This document shows positions 8,751 to 18,200 of a stretch of 64,000 nt of DNA, in pieces (positions within the stretch are counted from its first letter, which is position 1; every line of letters starts with the position of its first letter). The notes under the pieces are model-generated. The model worked only from the letters and a program-made list of their open reading frames with translations. It ran no database searches and was not told where the DNA came from. Made by a program: the position numbers and the translations under genes. Origin of the DNA: JASHPR01 sp963833885 (GTDB taxonomy: Bacteria > Actinomycetota > Actinomycetes > Streptosporangiales > Streptosporangiaceae); contig CAWHZU010000022.1 of assembly GCA_963833885.1 (NCBI GenBank), forward strand, positions 124,001 to 188,000, read 5' to 3'.

Positions 8751-10868
8751 ATGACGGCAGCCAGCATCAGCTTCCCCCGCCAGCAGGCCCGCACCATCCG
8801 CTTCACCCTTGGCGTCCCGCGCGCGTTCGCGATCGCCCCTGACGGCAGCCGCGTCGCGTTCCTGCGCTCGGCGTCGGGCACCGACCGCAACACCTGCCTG
8901 TGGGTCGCGGACATCACCGCCGATACCCCGGCTGAGCGGCTGGTCGCCGATCCGGTGCAGATCCTGGCCGGCCGCAACGAGGAGATTACCCAGGAAGAAC
9001 GCGCCCGCCGCGAGCGGGTCAGGCAGGCCGCCGAAGGCGTGGTGTCGTTCGCAACCGACGAAGCGGTCACGCTCGCGGCCTTCGCGCTGTCCGGCCGGCT
9101 CTTTGCGGCGGATCTGCTGGCCCGCGATCCGGGAGCCGAGCCCGCCGTCCGCGTGCTCGCCACGCCGACACCGGTGCTCGACCCGCGCCCCGACCCCACC
9201 GGCGCGCACGTGGCGTACGTGGCCGACGGCGCGCTGCGGGTGGTGGCGGCGAACGGCGGCAGCGACCGGGCCCTGGCAACGCCCGAGGCCGGGGACGTGA
9301 CCTACGGCCTCGCCGAGTTCGTGGCCGCCGAGGAGATGAGCCGGACCCGCGGGTTCTGGTGGTCGCCGGATGGGCAGCAGCTTCTGGTGGCCCGCGTGGA
9401 CACCTCCCCCGTCGCCCGGTGGTACATCTCCGACCCGGCGAACCCCGGCCGCCAGCCGACCGAGGTCGCCTACCCGGCGGCCGGCACCGCGAATGCCGAC
9501 GTCAGCGTCGTGATCGCCGGTCTTGACGGGTCCCTGACGCCGGTGCGGTGGGATTCCGCGACGATGCCGTACCTGATCACCGCGCACTGGTCGCGCGGCG
9601 GCCCGCCGCTGCTGCGGGTGTGCTCCCGCGACCAGCGGACGATGCGGATCCTCGCGGTGGCCGCGGACGGCGCCACGGAGCTGGTCTGCGAGGACACCGA
9701 CCCGGACTGGGTCGACGTGGTGGTGGGCACGCCGGCCTGGACGCCCGGCGGCAAGCTGGTCCGGGTCGTCGCGCGCGACGGCGCGTACCGGCTGCTGGTC
9801 GGCGACGAGCCGGTCACGCCAGCGACCGTGAACGTCCGCGAGGTCCTCGACGTCGGTGACGAGGACGTGCTGGTCACCGCCACCGCCGAGGAACCCGCCG
9901 AGCAGCACGTGTACATCGCGGGCCCGGCCGGCACGACCCGGGTGACCAGCCAGCCCGGCGTGCACTCGGCGGCCAGAAACGGCGGGCTGCTGGTGACGGC
10001 CTCGCAGTCCCTCGAGTGGTTCGGCACGCGGACGCGGGTGCGGCGCGGCGGCGGCGAAGCCGGTGAGATCGCCTCGCTCGCCGAGGCCCCGGTGCTGACC
10101 CCGGAGGTGACGTTCTTCACCGCTGGCCCGCACGATCTGCGGTGCGCGCTGCTGCTGCCACGTGGGCACCGCCCTGGCTCGGCGCGGCTGCCGGTGCTCT
10201 GCGACCCCTACGGCGGCCCCGCGGCCCAGCGCGTGCTGTCCGCGCGGAGCGCCTACCTGGCCTCGCAGTGGTTCGCCGACCAGGGCTTTGCCGTGCTCAT
10301 CGCCGACGGCAGGGGAACACCGGGCCGCGGGCCGGACTGGGACCGTCTGATCCACTTCGACCAGTCGACCCCGAACCTCGAGGACCAGGTGGCGGCGCTG
10401 CAGGCGGCCTCGGCCGCGAATCCCGACCTGGACCTGTCCCGGGTGGGCATTCGCGGCTGGTCGCACGGCGGCTACCTGGCCGCGCTCGCGGTGCTGCGGC
10501 GGCCGGACGTGTTCCACGCGGCCGTGGCCGGCGCCCCGGTCACCGACGAGCGCCTCTACGACACGTTCTACACCGAACGGTACGAGGGCCACCCGGACGA
10601 GCGCCCGGAGGTGTACGAGCACGACTCGCTCATCGCCGACGCGCCGAAGCTGGAGCGCCCGCTGATGCTGATCCACGGGCTCGTCGACGACAACGTGGTG
10701 GTGGCGCACACGCTGCGGCTCTCCTCGGCGCTGCTCGCGGCCGGGCGGCCGCACACGGTGCTGCCGCTGACCGGCGTCACCCACATGCCAAGGCAGGAGG
10801 AGGTCGCGGAGAACCTCCTGCTGGTGCAAGTCGAGTTCCTGAAGAACGCGCTCGGCGTGAACGGCTAG
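8751..10868 (+). CDS. S9-family prolyl oligopeptidase / dipeptidyl peptidase IV-like
   Basis: A 705-residue serine peptidase with an N-terminal beta-propeller (about 1-440) and a C-terminal alpha/beta-hydrolase domain. The catalytic residues fit the S9 order: Ser571 in GWSHGGYLAAL, Asp646/647 in HGLVDDNVV, His678 in GVTHMPR. The propeller carries FVAAEEMSRTRGFWWSPDG, which matches the DPP IV Glu-Glu motif that anchors the substrate N-terminus, so a dipeptidyl-peptidase activity is likely. No signal peptide is visible, so it should be cytosolic. The ATG at 8751 was chosen because upstream in-frame sequence is Arg/Gly-rich and shows no RBS. The 8535-8750 gap contains two imperfect copies of a GGAGCAGAT-containing segment and no gene. 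Confidence 0.92.
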   Translation: MTAASISFPRQQARTIRFTLGVPRAFAIAPDGSRVAFLRSASGTDRNTCLWVADITADTPAERLVADPVQILAGRNEEITQEERARRERVRQAAEGVVSFATDEAVTLAAFALSGRLFAADLLARDPGAEPAVRVLATPTPVLDPRPDPTGAHVAYVADGALRVVAANGGSDRALATPEAGDVTYGLAEFVAAEEMSRTRGFWWSPDGQQLLVARVDTSPVARWYISDPANPGRQPTEVAYPAAGTANADVSVVIAGLDGSLTPVRWDSATMPYLITAHWSRGGPPLLRVCSRDQRTMRILAVAADGATELVCEDTDPDWVDVVVGTPAWTPGGKLVRVVARDGAYRLLVGDEPVTPATVNVREVLDVGDEDVLVTATAEEPAEQHVYIAGPAGTTRVTSQPGVHSAARNGGLLVTASQSLEWFGTRTRVRRGGGEAGEIASLAEAPVLTPEVTFFTAGPHDLRCALLLPRGHRPGSARLPVLCDPYGGPAAQRVLSARSAYLASQWFADQGFAVLIADGRGTPGRGPDWDRLIHFDQSTPNLEDQVAALQAASAANPDLDLSRVGIRGWSHGGYLAALAVLRRPDVFHAAVAGAPVTDERLYDTFYTERYEGHPDERPEVYEHDSLIADAPKLERPLMLIHGLVDDNVVVAHTLRLSSALLAAGRPHTVLPLTGVTHMPRQEEVAENLLLVQVEFLKNALGVNG

Positions 10869-10872
10869 CCCC

Positions 10873-10900
10873 GGGCCGCCGAGGAAGAATCCGGCGGTCC
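10873..10900 (+). terminator. Terminator-like hairpin after the S9 peptidase
   Basis: GGGCCGCCG pairs with CGGCGGTCC (9 bp, one G-T) around a 10-nt loop, 5 bp after the peptidase stop and before the sigma gene. No T-tract follows, so termination strength is uncertain. Confidence 0.4.
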
Positions 10901-10938
10901 CCGTGAACCGGGCGCCGTCCCCGCGCCATAGAGGTCCG

Positions 10939-11490
10939 ATGGACCACGACCACGAGCTGATCGCCGCTGTGGCGGCCGGCGACGACACGGCGCTGCGGGA
11001 ACTGTTCGCCCGGCACGCGCCGTGGCTCGCTGCCCGGCTGCGCGCGGTGCTGCCGGCCGCGGACGTGGAGGACGTGCTGCAGGAGACGTTCCTCGCGGTC
11101 TGGCAGGGAGCGCGGTCGTACCGGCCAGAGGGCGCGGGTGCGGCCTGGCTGTGGGGCATCGCCCGGCGGCAGGCCGCGCAGTGGCTGCGCCGCCGCGGAC
11201 GCGCCGCCGACCTCGTGGCGGCCCTGGCTCAAGTCGGCGCCCCGGCCGTCCCCGATCCGGCCGAGGCCGCGCTCACCCGGGCCGAGCTGGCCGACGCCGT
11301 GGAGGCACTGGGTCCTCCAGGGGCGCCGGAACGCGAAGTCTGGCGGCTGGTCTACGTACAGGACCGCCCGGTCGCCGAGGTAGCCGAGCTCATGGGGGTT
11401 CCGGCCGGGACGGTGAAGAGCCGGGCACACCGGACCCGGCGCCTGCTCAGGGCGGCACTGCGGCCGGCGGATCAGGGAGGTACCCGATGA
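10939..11490 (+). CDS. ECF-family RNA polymerase sigma factor
   Basis: A 183-residue sigma-70 family ECF protein. Region 2 reads LFARHAPWLAARLRAVLP then DVEDVLQETFLAVWQGA. Region 4 reads REVWRLVYVQDRPVAEVAEL with MGVPAGTVKSRAHRTRRLLR, a classic helix-turn-helix. The ATG at 10939 has AGAGG 5 nt upstream; an in-frame GTG at 10903 is less likely. It overlaps the next gene by ATGA and heads a four-gene operon with a membrane protein and an ABC exporter. No recognisable anti-sigma zinc finger is present, so the next membrane protein may fill that role, or the sigma factor may be controlled by its own expression. Confidence 0.9.
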   Translation: MDHDHELIAAVAAGDDTALRELFARHAPWLAARLRAVLPAADVEDVLQETFLAVWQGARSYRPEGAGAAWLWGIARRQAAQWLRRRGRAADLVAALAQVGAPAVPDPAEAALTRAELADAVEALGPPGAPEREVWRLVYVQDRPVAEVAELMGVPAGTVKSRAHRTRRLLRAALRPADQGGTR

Positions 11491-12203
11491 GCGATATTGG
11501 CACGGGCGCGACTCCCCCGCCCGATGTGGACCTGGACCGGGTGTGGATCGGCGTGGCCGCACAGGTGTGGCGGCGGCAGCCGGGCCCGGTCGAGCGCACG
11601 GCCGGGCGGCTGCTGCGGTCGCCGGGTCTGGCCAGGGCGCTGCTGGCCACTCCGTCGCTGCTGCTGCCCTGGCTGATCGCCAGCGTCGCGGTGCTCGCCG
11701 TCGGGGCCGTGGCCACCCGCGCAACCGGGCAGCCACTGGTCGCGCTGATGGCGCCGGCGGTGGCGGCGGCCGGCATCGCCTACGCCTACGGGCCCGGCAT
11801 CGACCCGGCGTGGGAGCTGTCGCGCAGCATGGCGGTCAGCGACCGGATGGTGCTGCTGGTGCGGGCGCTCGCGGTGTTCGCCGTGAACGCGGCGCTCGGC
11901 CTTGCCGCGTCGTTCGCGTCGGGTACCGCGGCCGCGCTCACGTTCGGCTGGCTGATCCCGATGACCGCGGTGTGCGCGCTGGCCCTGGCCGCGGCGACCG
12001 CGGTCAGGTCGCCGAACGCCGGCGTCGCGGCCGGGGTGGCCGGCTGGACGATCACGCTGCTATCCGGGCAGGCGGCCACCGGCCAGTTCACCGCCGTGCT
12101 CAGCAGCTCCGCCCTGGTGCCCGCCTACCTCGCCGTCGCCGCGGTGTGCGCCGCCGTCGTGGCCTACGCGACCCGGCTTCCGAAGGGACGACATGAACGT
12201 TGA
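11487..12203 (+). CDS. Polytopic membrane protein of the sigma/ABC operon
   Basis: A 238-residue protein with a cytosolic N-terminal stretch (about 1-55, starting MSDIGTGATPPPDVDLDRVW) followed by about six hydrophobic helices. The N-terminal segment resembles the sigma-proximal part of membrane anti-sigma proteins in ECF/ABC operons, but there is no HxxxCxxC motif. GGGAGG lies 6 nt before the ATG, and its start overlaps the sigma stop. Its 3' end overlaps the ABC ATPase gene by 11 bp, so the genes are translationally coupled. The likely role is a permease-like or regulatory partner of the ABC transporter. Confidence 0.8.
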   Translation: MSDIGTGATPPPDVDLDRVWIGVAAQVWRRQPGPVERTAGRLLRSPGLARALLATPSLLLPWLIASVAVLAVGAVATRATGQPLVALMAPAVAAAGIAYAYGPGIDPAWELSRSMAVSDRMVLLVRALAVFAVNAALGLAASFASGTAAALTFGWLIPMTAVCALALAAATAVRSPNAGVAAGVAGWTITLLSGQAATGQFTAVLSSSALVPAYLAVAAVCAAVVAYATRLPKGRHER

Positions 12204-12957
12204 GATCGTCGACCTGACCCGGCGGTTCGGCCGGACCCAGGCGGTGGCCGGGGTGAGCCTGCAGGCCTGCCCAGGGGTGTTCGGGCTGCTCGGGCCCAAC
12301 GGGGCGGGCAAGACCTCGCTGCTGCGGATGCTGGCCACGGTGATCCAGCCGTCCTCGGGCACGCTGCGGCTGCTCGGCCGCGACCCCGGGTCCTACGGCC
12401 CGCGGCGGGAGATCCGGCGCAGGCTCGGGTACCTGCCGCAGAACCTCGGCTACTACCCCGGGTTCACTGTCGCGGAGTTCGTTGAGTACTTCGCCCTGCT
12501 CAAGGACATGCCGCCGGGCCGGGTGCCCGCCGCGGTGGCGGCGGCCGTCGAGCGCACCGGGCTCGGCGACAAGGCGCGGGCCAAGCTGCGCACGCTGTCC
12601 GGTGGGATGCTCCGCCGGGCTGGCATCGCGCAGGCGATCGTCAACGAGCCGGATCTGCTGCTGCTGGACGAGCCGACGGCCGGACTCGATCCAGAACAAC
12701 GCGTCGCGTTCCGGGCGATGCTGCGCAGTTTCGGCGAGACTGCGACGGTGATCGTCTCCACGCACCTGGTGGAGGACGTCGGGGCCGCGTGCACCAAGGT
12801 CGCGCTCATGAACCAGGGCAAAATCCTCTTCTACGGGACGCCGGTCGAGCTGACCGCGCGCGCGGACGGGACCGACGCCGCCGGTGACGCGCCGCTGGAG
12901 CGCGGGTACAGCGCCGTGCTGGCGGCGGCCCGGACCGGGACGGGGGCCTGGTCATGA
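12193..12957 (+). CDS. ABC transporter ATP-binding protein
   Basis: A 254-residue ATPase with Walker A GPNGAGKTSLLRML, Q-loop GYLPQNLGYYPG, signature LSGGMLRRAGIAQAIV, Walker B LLLLDEPTAGLDP and the H-loop STHLVED. The type is the CcmA/NatA-like exporter ATPase. It overlaps both neighbours and would energise export by the following membrane protein. The LSGGM signature and short size match ATPases of actinobacterial ABC-2 type systems under ECF control. Confidence 0.93.
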   Translation: MNVEIVDLTRRFGRTQAVAGVSLQACPGVFGLLGPNGAGKTSLLRMLATVIQPSSGTLRLLGRDPGSYGPRREIRRRLGYLPQNLGYYPGFTVAEFVEYFALLKDMPPGRVPAAVAAAVERTGLGDKARAKLRTLSGGMLRRAGIAQAIVNEPDLLLLDEPTAGLDPEQRVAFRAMLRSFGETATVIVSTHLVEDVGAACTKVALMNQGKILFYGTPVELTARADGTDAAGDAPLERGYSAVLAAARTGTGAWS

Positions 12958-14424
12958 CCGCCATGACGTCCGAAGTCCGGGCCCGGCCGCCGCGCCCGCG
13001 CCACGTTCCGCTGGCCGTTCCGGGGCGGCTGCTGCGCTTGGAACTGCGCCGCACCGTCATGCCGTGGATCCTGCCGGCGATCGTCGCGCTGTTCTGGCTC
13101 GACGGCTACCACTACGCCATGGGCTTCCCGCCGTTCTGGGGACTGCGCAGCCCGGTCCTGCCGGACCGCACCATGGTTGACTTCGCGCTGTTCGGGGCGG
13201 GCGCATCCACCTGGATGGGGTCGCGGGACGCCCGCCGCCGCACCACCGACCTGCTGACCGTCACCGCCGTGCCCCGGTGGGGGCGCCAGCTCGTAACGTG
13301 GGCCGCCACCACCGGCTGGGCGATGGCCGCCTACCTGGCCTGCGTGGTCGTCCTGTACTGGAGCACGGCGCGCCAGGGTGCCTGGGGCGGCCCGCCGCTG
13401 TGGCCGGTGGCGGTCGGCGCCGCGGGTGTGGCGGCGGCCTGCGCCCTCGGCTTCGCGGCCGGCGTGTTCTTCCCGAGCCGGTTCACCGCGCCGCTGGCGA
13501 CGCTGGCCGTGTTCATCCTCGCGACGGCGATCAAGGGCGGCGGCACCAGCACGTACGGGCTGATCTCGCCGGTCACCCCGCAAGGCAGTTTCCGGCCCGA
13601 CTCGGGGGTCTTCTACCACTACCTGCCCGATCTCTCCATCGACCAGGTGCTGCTGCTGGCCGGCCTGGCCGTCGCGGCGCTGGGCGCCCTCGGCGTGCCG
13701 GCGGCCTCCGGTGGGCGGTGGCTGCGCCGGTCGGCGGCCGCGGTTACCGCGGCCGGCCTGGTGGCCGCCGGGACCGCCATCGGGCTGGCCGGCACCGCCC
13801 GGCTGGAGCCGTACGGCGTGGTCATCCCCGCGCTGCACGATGCGGCCAGCGACCGGCCCATTCCCTACGCGCCGGTCTGCGGCCATGCCGCGATCCCGGT
13901 CTGCCTGCACCCCGCCTACCGGTCCTACCTGCCTGCCGTCACCGCCGCCCTGCGCCCGCTGCTCAGCCAGGTGACCGGCCTGCCGGGCGCGCCGGTCCGC
14001 GTCGTCCAGGTCGCCTACCTGAACCCAACCGAGTTCGCCACGGGCGGCGCCCCGGCCATCGCCGGCCGTCCGGCGGTGCTCCGCCTGCCCCTGGGCTTCG
14101 CCGTGCTCGCCCAGCAACCCCAGATCGAATTTCTGCAGTCGAGAGCCGCGCCCGTGATCATGAGCAGCGTCATCGGGCGGCGGCACGTCCAGTGCCTCCC
14201 CGGCCCAGCAGGCCGCCGAGGCCGGCCTGCTGCGGGCGGCCGGCCTGCCGGTGGCCCAGCTGGCCTCCATGGGGAGTGTCTACAAGCCGCCGGCTCCCGG
14301 CTCCCCGGTGTACGCCGCGGCGACGCGGTTCGCGGCGCTGCCGGCCGCCGCCAGGCATGCCTGGCTCCTAGCCCACCTGGCCGCGCTGCGAGCCGGCCAG
14401 ATCACCCTGGGGCAGCTGCCGTGA
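12954..14424 (+). CDS. ABC transporter permease; apparent +1 frameshift at 14175-14177
   Basis: A membrane protein with an N-terminal helix (PWILPAIVALFWLDGYHYA), at least five more helices, and an extracytoplasmic C-terminal region with possible Cys pair (APVCGHAAIPVCLHP). The uncorrected frame reaches 14465 but turns into Arg/Gly-rich nonsense after 14174. Removing one G of the GGG at 14175-14177 gives VIGGGTSSASPAQQAAEAG and continues as coherent sequence (LPVAQLASMGSVYKPPAPG, AALRAGQITLGQLP) to a TGA at 14422-14424, about 489 residues in total. It overlaps the ATPase gene by 4 bp. The shift is either an extra base in the assembly or a real lesion in the last 80 residues. Confidence 0.82.
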
Positions 14425-14516
14425 CCGCCGCGGCAGTCTCGGCCGCTTCCGCCCGGTGGCTTTGACGCACCCGAGCCTACCTGCTACCTTTTCTTTGCAG
14501 GTGCTAGAAAGGTGCT

Positions 14517-14855
14517 GTGAGAGCAACGGAACTGACCGGGGATGAACTGCTGCAGGTGCTGGCGACGCTCGCCAACCCGCACCGGCTGCGGGTCGTGGCC
14601 GCCCTGACGCAGGAGCGCAACTACGTCAGCCAGCTCGCCCGCGAGCTGGGCATCAGCCGGGCCCTGCTCCAGGTCCACCTGCGGAAGCTGGAGGCGGCCG
14701 GCCTGGTGTCTTCCGTCATCGAGGTCTCGGATGACGGAAAGGCAATGAAGTTCTACGAGGTCGCGCCGTTCGCGATCCAGCTCACGCCGAAAACGATCAT
14801 GGACGCGGCTCAGTCGCTGGGCACGGAAAGCAACCTGGAACTGGAGATTCGGTGA
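14517..14855 (+). CDS. ArsR-like winged-helix transcriptional regulator
   Basis: A 112-residue protein with the ArsR-type helix-turn-helix LATLANPHRLRVVAALTQER and YVSQLARELGISRALLQVHL followed by RKLEAAGLVSS. No CxC metal site is visible, so the ligand is unlikely to be a classic thiophilic metal. GTG start with AAAGG upstream. Its stop overlaps the GTG of the next gene (GTGA), forming a two-gene operon with a small membrane protein. This pairing is common in actinobacteria and its function is not known to me. Confidence 0.85.
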   Translation: MRATELTGDELLQVLATLANPHRLRVVAALTQERNYVSQLARELGISRALLQVHLRKLEAAGLVSSVIEVSDDGKAMKFYEVAPFAIQLTPKTIMDAAQSLGTESNLELEIR

Positions 14856-15229
14856 AGCCCAGGAACGCACTCGAATTGGCCATCATGCTCGCGTTCATGA
14901 CGATCGCCACGATCGTGATCGTGATTGGCGTCACGGTGATGGCGGTAAAAGGCAACGGCCCGGTCGCCGCGGGGGTTGCCGTCGCCGCGGCGGGCGGGGC
15001 CGGGGTGGTCGCGTGGGCCAGGGCCTTCGGCAACAGGAGATCCGATAAGGCCGAGCTGACCAGCGGCGAGCGGTACCGCGGGCTGGCCGACGAGTACCGG
15101 CGGCTCTCCGACCTGGCCGTGACCGCGCAGGAGCACACCGACCTCAAGCTCAGTGACGTCGGCGTGCAACTCGACTACCTGCGCGAGCAGATGGAGTCAA
15201 TGCAGAAGATCCTCAAGGAAGTCGAGTAG
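14852..15229 (+). CDS. Small two-helix membrane protein with C-terminal coiled coil
   Basis: A 125-residue protein of unknown function. Residues about 8-32 (LAIMLAFMTIATIVIVIGVTV) and 37-60 form two hydrophobic helices. The C-terminal 55 residues are charged and helical (YRGLADEYRRLSDLAVTAQ, QLDYLREQMESMQKILKEVE), probably a coiled coil in the cytosol. It is translationally coupled to the ArsR-like gene and likely works with it, perhaps as a membrane sensor or anchor. Confidence 0.75.
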   Translation: MKPRNALELAIMLAFMTIATIVIVIGVTVMAVKGNGPVAAGVAVAAAGGAGVVAWARAFGNRRSDKAELTSGERYRGLADEYRRLSDLAVTAQEHTDLKLSDVGVQLDYLREQMESMQKILKEVE

Positions 15230-15230
15230 G

Positions 15231-16430
15231 TCAGTCGTCTTGACCGGCCCCGGGGCTACCCGTTCCGGCAACTGCTCCAGGGCGCTGAACGTAATCAATG
15301 GCGGCCACCGCGATCACGACGGCGGCGGCGCAGGCGCCGAGGGCGAGCGCGGGGATGTGCGGCGCGGCCAGCCCGAGCAGGGCCAGAACCGCCACGGCTC
15401 CGATCCGCGGCCAGGACGGCTTCCGCCACACCACGGCCTTGAACGCCGCGTGCCCGGCCAGGAAGAGCCCGGTGCCGCCGAGGATCATCCAGGAGGTTGC
15501 GGCGTTTCCGACCGCGCCCGGATCGCGCAGCGTCACCTCGTCGGCCGCGGCGCTGGCGATGATCCCGGCGATCATGACCGGGTGGATGAAGTGGTACGCC
15601 GAGCGGCCGAGCCGCCCCGGGTCGTCCGAGGCGGCGATGATCCGGGCGGCCTCATCGGCGCTGCGGTCGAAGTACAGCCACCACAGGCCGACGCTGCCGG
15701 CCAGGGCCACGGCAAACGCCGCTATCTCCGCGATGCCGATGCGGGCCAGGCCGGACAGGGTCGCGCCGATCGCCACGATCGACTCGCCGAGCGCGATCAG
15801 CATGAACGCCTGGCACCGTTCGGCAAAGTGCCCGCCCTCGATCGTCCACTCCCTGGTGGCCGAGCGCCCGAGCCCCGGCGTGTAGAAGCCGACGGTGCCG
15901 CCGAGCAGGTCGACGGCGACGGCGGCCACCCACAGCGCGGCGCGCGCGTTGCCGCCCGCGATCCCGCCCAGCACCGCCAGGGCCCCGCTGAGCAGGCACC
16001 ACGACAGGATGCGCTGGAAGTTGCGCTGCAGCGGCCTGCCCCGGAGCGCCACCACGGCGAACACGCTGCGCCCGATCTGCATCACCGCGTAGGCGACGCC
16101 AACGGCCAGCCCGCGGGCGGAGAACGCCGCGGGCAGGGCCGCCGACATGACCAGGCTGGCTACGGCGAGCCCGAGCAGCAGCAACCGGACCGCGATCCGC
16201 TCCGGGTCGAGCCAGTTCGTCACCCAGGTGGTGTAAACCCACACCAACCAGACCATGGCGAGCAGCAGACCCGCCCGCAGGGCCCCGGTCGGCGTCCGAT
16301 GGGCCAGCAGATAGTGCGAGATCTGGGTGACCGCGAACACGTAGACCAGGTCGAAGAACAGCTCGACGTTGGTCACCCGCTCGGCGCCGGCCCGCGCCCG
16401 CATCAGATTCAGCGGCCTGGTTTCGTGCAC
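15231..16430 (-). CDS. Low temperature requirement protein A (LtrA) family membrane protein
   Basis: About 399 residues with many hydrophobic helices and the LtrA hallmark VTNVELFFDLVYVFAVTQIS near the N-terminus, plus the family motif ECFMLIALGES-like stretch FAERCQAFMLIALGESIVAIG. The molecular role of LtrA is poorly known. The GTG at 16430 was chosen because GGGAG lies 8 nt upstream; the ATG at 16403 has no RBS. The gene is convergent with the small membrane protein, 1 bp apart. Confidence 0.88.
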   Translation of the reverse strand: MHETRPLNLMRARAGAERVTNVELFFDLVYVFAVTQISHYLLAHRTPTGALRAGLLLAMVWLVWVYTTWVTNWLDPERIAVRLLLLGLAVASLVMSAALPAAFSARGLAVGVAYAVMQIGRSVFAVVALRGRPLQRNFQRILSWCLLSGALAVLGGIAGGNARAALWVAAVAVDLLGGTVGFYTPGLGRSATREWTIEGGHFAERCQAFMLIALGESIVAIGATLSGLARIGIAEIAAFAVALAGSVGLWWLYFDRSADEAARIIAASDDPGRLGRSAYHFIHPVMIAGIIASAAADEVTLRDPGAVGNAATSWMILGGTGLFLAGHAAFKAVVWRKPSWPRIGAVAVLALLGLAAPHIPALALGACAAAVVIAVAAIDYVQRPGAVAGTGSPGAGQDD

Positions 16431-16784
16431 GCTGCGTGCTCCCGTCTGCCTCCTGCCCACCCGGGCCGAGTTATGGTAGGCGAATCTCAACGAACTCGGG
16501 CGCCCGGCCACTGCGCCCGCGGGGGGCAAGCCAGGAAAGACCGGGCGGCATGACGGGGACGAGCAGGCGTGAGGGATGCTAGATCCTTACGAAGACAACA
16601 GGTCGTCAGTGAGGCTCGAGCGGGTGACGTGTTCGTGAAGTGCCGGGACAGCGCGCTCTCAGGCTGCCCGGCTGCCTCCTCCCGCGGGCAGCCGCCTGTC
16701 ACCGCACCCCGCGTCGGCCGCGATGGCCGGGCCCTCGTCAGGGGCCTCGCCGACCAGGTTGACCGCCTGCTGGTTCTCGGCCAC

Positions 16785-18200
16785 ATGCGATGGTACGCAA
16801 TCCGGCCGGAGCACGGCCTGGGCTTCGACCGGCGGCGGATGGTCATGTGGTATGCGGCCTTCGCGATATATGCCGGGGCCGTCACGATTTGCAGCGGCGG
16901 CGGCGCCGACGGGGTCTGGGGGGTGTGGGCCACCATCGGCTACGCACTGGCCGCGATCGTGGCGACGCGTTCCCGTGGCTACGCGGCGCCGTTGCTCACG
17001 GCGCTGGCCGTTGCCCTGCTGGCCCCCACCGCCTGGCTGACCCTGCGCGCATCAGGCACGGCCGACGTGAGCGTGGTCGTCATGTCGGCGCATCTGCTGG
17101 TGCGGACCGGAAGTCCCTACCTGCCCGCGGGGCGGCTCGCGTCCTGGCAGCTCTATAACCCGTACCTGCCCGCGATGGCGCTCTTCGGCCTGCCCAAGGC
17201 ACTGGGCCTGCCCGGCCTGATCGGCGACCCGCGGCTCTGGCTCACCCTGACCTCGGCGCTGCTGCTCGCGGCGGCGTTCTGGATGATCGCGCCACAGCGC
17301 CACTCGCGGTGCGGGGCCTGCCTCAGCATGGCGGCGTGGTGCGCGGTGTTCGCGGTGGCGTCGCCGGTGCTGGCGCTGCCACTGGCCGTAGGGATCACCG
17401 ACCCGCCGGTCATCGCGCTGCTGTGCTTCGCGCTCGCTGCCGCCGCGCGGTTCCGCACGACCGGGTCGCCGCGGCTGCTGCTGGTGGCCGGCCTGGCCAT
17501 CGGCTTCGCGTGCGCGATGAAGTTCACCGCCTGGCCCGCGCTCGCGGTGCTCGCGGCGATGTTCGCGGCCAGGGACGGCATGCGCGTGGCCGGCCGGTTC
17601 GTCGCGGCCTCGATCCTGACGACCGCCGTCCTGATCGCCGTGTGCGCCCCCGGCCTGCTGGGGAAGCCGGCCGGGCTGCTGCAGAACGTGGTGCTGTATC
17701 CGCTCGGGATGACCCAGCACAAGACGCCGGCCGCCAGCCCGTTGCCCGGGCACCTGCTCGCGTCCATCGGCGAGGCTGGTCACGTGGCCGCCATCGGCCT
17801 GCTGATCGCCGCGGCGCTGGTGATCGCCGGCTCGCTCGTCGTCCGGCCGCCTGCCGACGTCCCGGCGGCGACCAGGCGCCTGGCGATCGCCCTGGCCGTC
17901 ATGTTCATCCTCGCGCCCGCCACCAGGTTCGGCTACTTCTCCTACCCGGTCGCGCTGCTGGGCTGGCTGGCCATGACGAGCCAAGCCGGCAAGTCGGCCG
18001 AGCATGACCACCCCGGCGCTGCGGCAACCGTCGAGCCGACGGTGCCCGTGCGGGCGGCGAACGGCGCCGAGCGGGTCAGGCAGCGCTCGGGCCCCGGCGA
18101 GCCGCTCCGCCGGGCCATGTACTACCTGCTGCCGGAACGAGGGACGGTGGCCCGAATCCGCCACCGCCGCAAGGCCCATGAGGACCCGCTGACCCAGTAG
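16785..18200 (+). CDS. Polytopic membrane protein, GT87-like (DUF2029) mannosyltransferase candidate
   Basis: About 471 residues with roughly ten hydrophobic helices. The region VLVRTGSPYLPAGRLASWQL and YNPYLPAMALFGLP resembles the first loop of GT-C fold enzymes such as the PimE/GT87 family, which use polyprenyl-phosphate mannose. The key Asp of the family is not certain here, so this is a weak assignment. The start is uncertain: the frame opens at GTG 16569, but residues before the ATG at 16785 look non-coding. The last codons lie inside an 18-bp tandem repeat that continues past the TAG. Confidence 0.6.
   Translation: MRWYAIRPEHGLGFDRRRMVMWYAAFAIYAGAVTICSGGGADGVWGVWATIGYALAAIVATRSRGYAAPLLTALAVALLAPTAWLTLRASGTADVSVVVMSAHLLVRTGSPYLPAGRLASWQLYNPYLPAMALFGLPKALGLPGLIGDPRLWLTLTSALLLAAAFWMIAPQRHSRCGACLSMAAWCAVFAVASPVLALPLAVGITDPPVIALLCFALAAAARFRTTGSPRLLLVAGLAIGFACAMKFTAWPALAVLAAMFAARDGMRVAGRFVAASILTTAVLIAVCAPGLLGKPAGLLQNVVLYPLGMTQHKTPAASPLPGHLLASIGEAGHVAAIGLLIAAALVIAGSLVVRPPADVPAATRRLAIALAVMFILAPATRFGYFSYPVALLGWLAMTSQAGKSAEHDHPGAAATVEPTVPVRAANGAERVRQRSGPGEPLRRAMYYLLPERGTVARIRHRRKAHEDPLTQ

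Noticed and set aside
8607..11159. Minus-strand ORF of 850 codons opposite the S9 peptidase
   Set aside because: Arg/Gly/His-rich shadow across two real genes; the peptidase has full catalytic motifs.
15153..16553. Long plus-strand ORF (466 codons) opposite LtrA
   Set aside because: Arg/Gly/Asp-rich shadow of the LtrA gene on the other strand; no domain and wrong codon pattern.
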